NCBI GenBank assembly: GCA_030950965.1
Contig: JAUZQP010000068.1
Span: forward strand, 1 to 6,938
From: Mariprofundaceae bacterium
GTDB taxonomy: Bacteria; Pseudomonadota; Zetaproteobacteria; Mariprofundales; Mariprofundaceae
Direction: 5' to 3'
DNA length: 6,938 nucleotides
Positions 6,474 through 6,938 of this stretch are shown piece by piece (the stretch's first letter is position 1; the number at the start of each line of letters is the position of its first letter). A program made the position numbers and the translations under genes. The notes beneath the pieces are model-generated. The model searched no databases and had not been told where the DNA came from. It saw nothing but the letters and a program-made list of their open reading frames with translations.

Positions 6474-6478
6474 GTCAA
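6451..6478 (-). promoter_or_regulatory. Candidate sigma70 promoter for the PilJ-domain gene
   Basis: On the minus strand TTGACC (6473-6478, five of six to consensus) lies 16 bp before TATTTT (6451-6456, four of six). The start point would be about 30 nt ahead of the ATG and would keep the GAGGAA ribosome-binding site. The -35 box is formed by host sequence plus the target duplication, and the -10 box lies inside the MITE remnant. A moderate match only. Confidence 0.35.
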
Positions 6479-6532
6479 CAAGCCTGGTAATGTCTCTCAC
6501 TCATGGTTTGTTTTACTTGGTCGTTGTTGTTT

Positions 6533-6554
6533 AAAAAAAAGAGGGTTACCCCTC
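6533..6554 (-). terminator. Short intrinsic terminator on the minus strand
   Basis: On the minus strand GAGGG (6550-6554), loop GTAA and CCCTC (6541-6545) are followed by eight T (6533-6540). The stem is short but GC-rich with a tetraloop. No minus-strand gene is visible to its right, so it may be a relic of a former neighbour or may insulate the PilJ-domain gene from upstream transcription. Confidence 0.55.
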
Positions 6555-6560
6555 CCCAGC

Positions 6561-6581
6561 GGTAAGAGCGCACCTCTTACC
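6561..6581. repeat. 8-bp hairpin beside MITE copy 2
   Basis: GGTAAGAG (6561-6568) and CTCTTACC (6574-6581) form a perfect 8-bp stem around a five-base loop. There is no T-tract on either side. It abuts the left end of MITE copy 2. A second overlapping dyad, ACCTCTT with AAGAGGT (6572-6578, 6583-6589), spans the junction. Function unknown. Confidence 0.5.
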
Positions 6582-6584
6582 AAA

Positions 6585-6742
6585 GAGGTTGTCCGAGAAT
6601 AGAGACCGTAGCGAGGGATTCCCATTTTGAGTCATGATTTTCGGCGTGTGAGGCAAATAGCAGGGCTATTTAACGAAAACAGGCGGAAATCATGGCCGAA
6701 ATGGGGGTTCCGCAGTAGGTTTTTCTATTCTCGGACAGCCTC
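6585..6742. mobile_element. MITE-like palindromic element, copy 2 (158 bp)
   Basis: Aligned by eye with copy 1 (2112-2271), it differs at about 16 positions, including two single-base gaps, so it is about 90% identical and in the same orientation. Terminal repeats are 6585-6603 and 6724-6742. CTAG is present on the right (6743-6746), but the left flank is CAAA (6581-6584), so there is no intact duplication. Either the left copy has mutated or the left junction was rearranged. Its right end lies 25 bp before the ATG of the plus-strand PilJ-domain copy, the same relative place as the 30-bp remnant before the minus-strand copy. Confidence 0.85.
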
Positions 6743-6938
6743 CTAGTGGTCACTGAGGAAAATAATTATGAATTCAATATTTTCGACGGCGGCATGCCGC
6801 TTGTGTTTGGGGACGATGGCAACATTGCTGTTGCTTGCTGCGCCCGCATTGTCACCTAACGCGCAGGCTGAAGATGTAGATATGAGCCTGCCTGATGCTA
6901 TTAATATAGCTGGTAAGCAGCGCATGCTATCGCAGCGT
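6743..6938 (+). repeat. Right arm of the large inverted duplication
   Basis: This segment is the inverted counterpart of 6244-6439 and differs at four positions: one base between the ribosome-binding site and the start, and three in codons 3, 33 and 39. The arms are separated by about 300 bp made of the MITE remnant, a 111-bp unique spacer and MITE copy 2. The match still holds at the last base of the window, so the true arm length is unknown. Confidence 0.95.
6768..6938 (+). CDS. Second PilJ-domain secreted protein, N-terminal part (partial)
   Basis: The first 57 codons, in frame to the window edge, are a near copy of the minus-strand gene at 5596-6414. They carry the same signal peptide (cleavage expected after AQA at 32-34) and the first INIAGKQRMLSQR motif at 45-57. 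Three residues differ: Ala3Ser, His33Gln and Leu39Met. All three coding base changes alter the protein. GAGGAA precedes the ATG by 8 nt. The two genes are head to head. The TTGACC box upstream of the other copy is missing here, because MITE copy 2 fills that position, so the copies may be expressed differently. Whether the gene is full length cannot be seen. Confidence 0.85.
   Translation, partial: MNSIFSTAACRLCLGTMATLLLLAAPALSPNAQAEDVDMSLPDAINIAGKQRMLSQR

Noticed and set aside
6482..6514. Short minus-strand frame MSERHYQAC in the spacer as a gene remnant
   Set aside because: Only nine codons, no ribosome-binding site and no recognisable family.

Overview
The window carries the conserved translation cluster thrS-infC-rpmI-rplT-pheS-pheT, all on the minus strand. 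The order matches the Escherichia coli thrS-pheT region. The protein sequences look gammaproteobacterial, with moderate GC content. A sulfur-oxidising, Thiotrichales-like relative would fit the free-standing PilJ-domain protein and the many small palindromic elements, but that placement is a guess and was not tested.

Read in the direction of transcription (right to left), a secreted PilJ-domain protein gene (5596-6414) lies 80 bp upstream of thrS (3611-5515). Next come infC (3070-3585, apparently starting at an AUC codon), rpmI (2815-3012), a 119-bp spacer with several hairpins, rplT (2342-2695), an intrinsic terminator, pheS (996-2063), and the first 333 codons of pheT, which overlaps pheS by 4 bp. 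These genes supply threonyl- and phenylalanyl-tRNA synthetases, initiation factor 3 and ribosomal proteins bL35 and bL20.

The accessory content is a family of small palindromic MITE-like elements with ends GAGGCTGTCCGAG...CTCGGACAGCCTC. One 160-bp copy sits in the loop of the rplT-pheS terminator, between two CTAG copies that look like a target duplication. A 158-bp copy (about 90% identical) and a 30-bp internally deleted copy lie near the right end. The two right-hand copies sit at the same position upstream of two head-to-head copies of the PilJ-domain gene. One of these genes is complete on the minus strand. The other is on the plus strand and runs off the window. Their arms match at 192 of 196 positions.

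The points most worth following are the MITE inside a working terminator of an essential operon, the apparent preference of the element for CTAG at the centre of dyads, the inverted duplication with unequal MITE remnants and promoter regions, and the AUC start of infC. I saw no tRNA, rRNA, CRISPR array, prophage or transposase gene.
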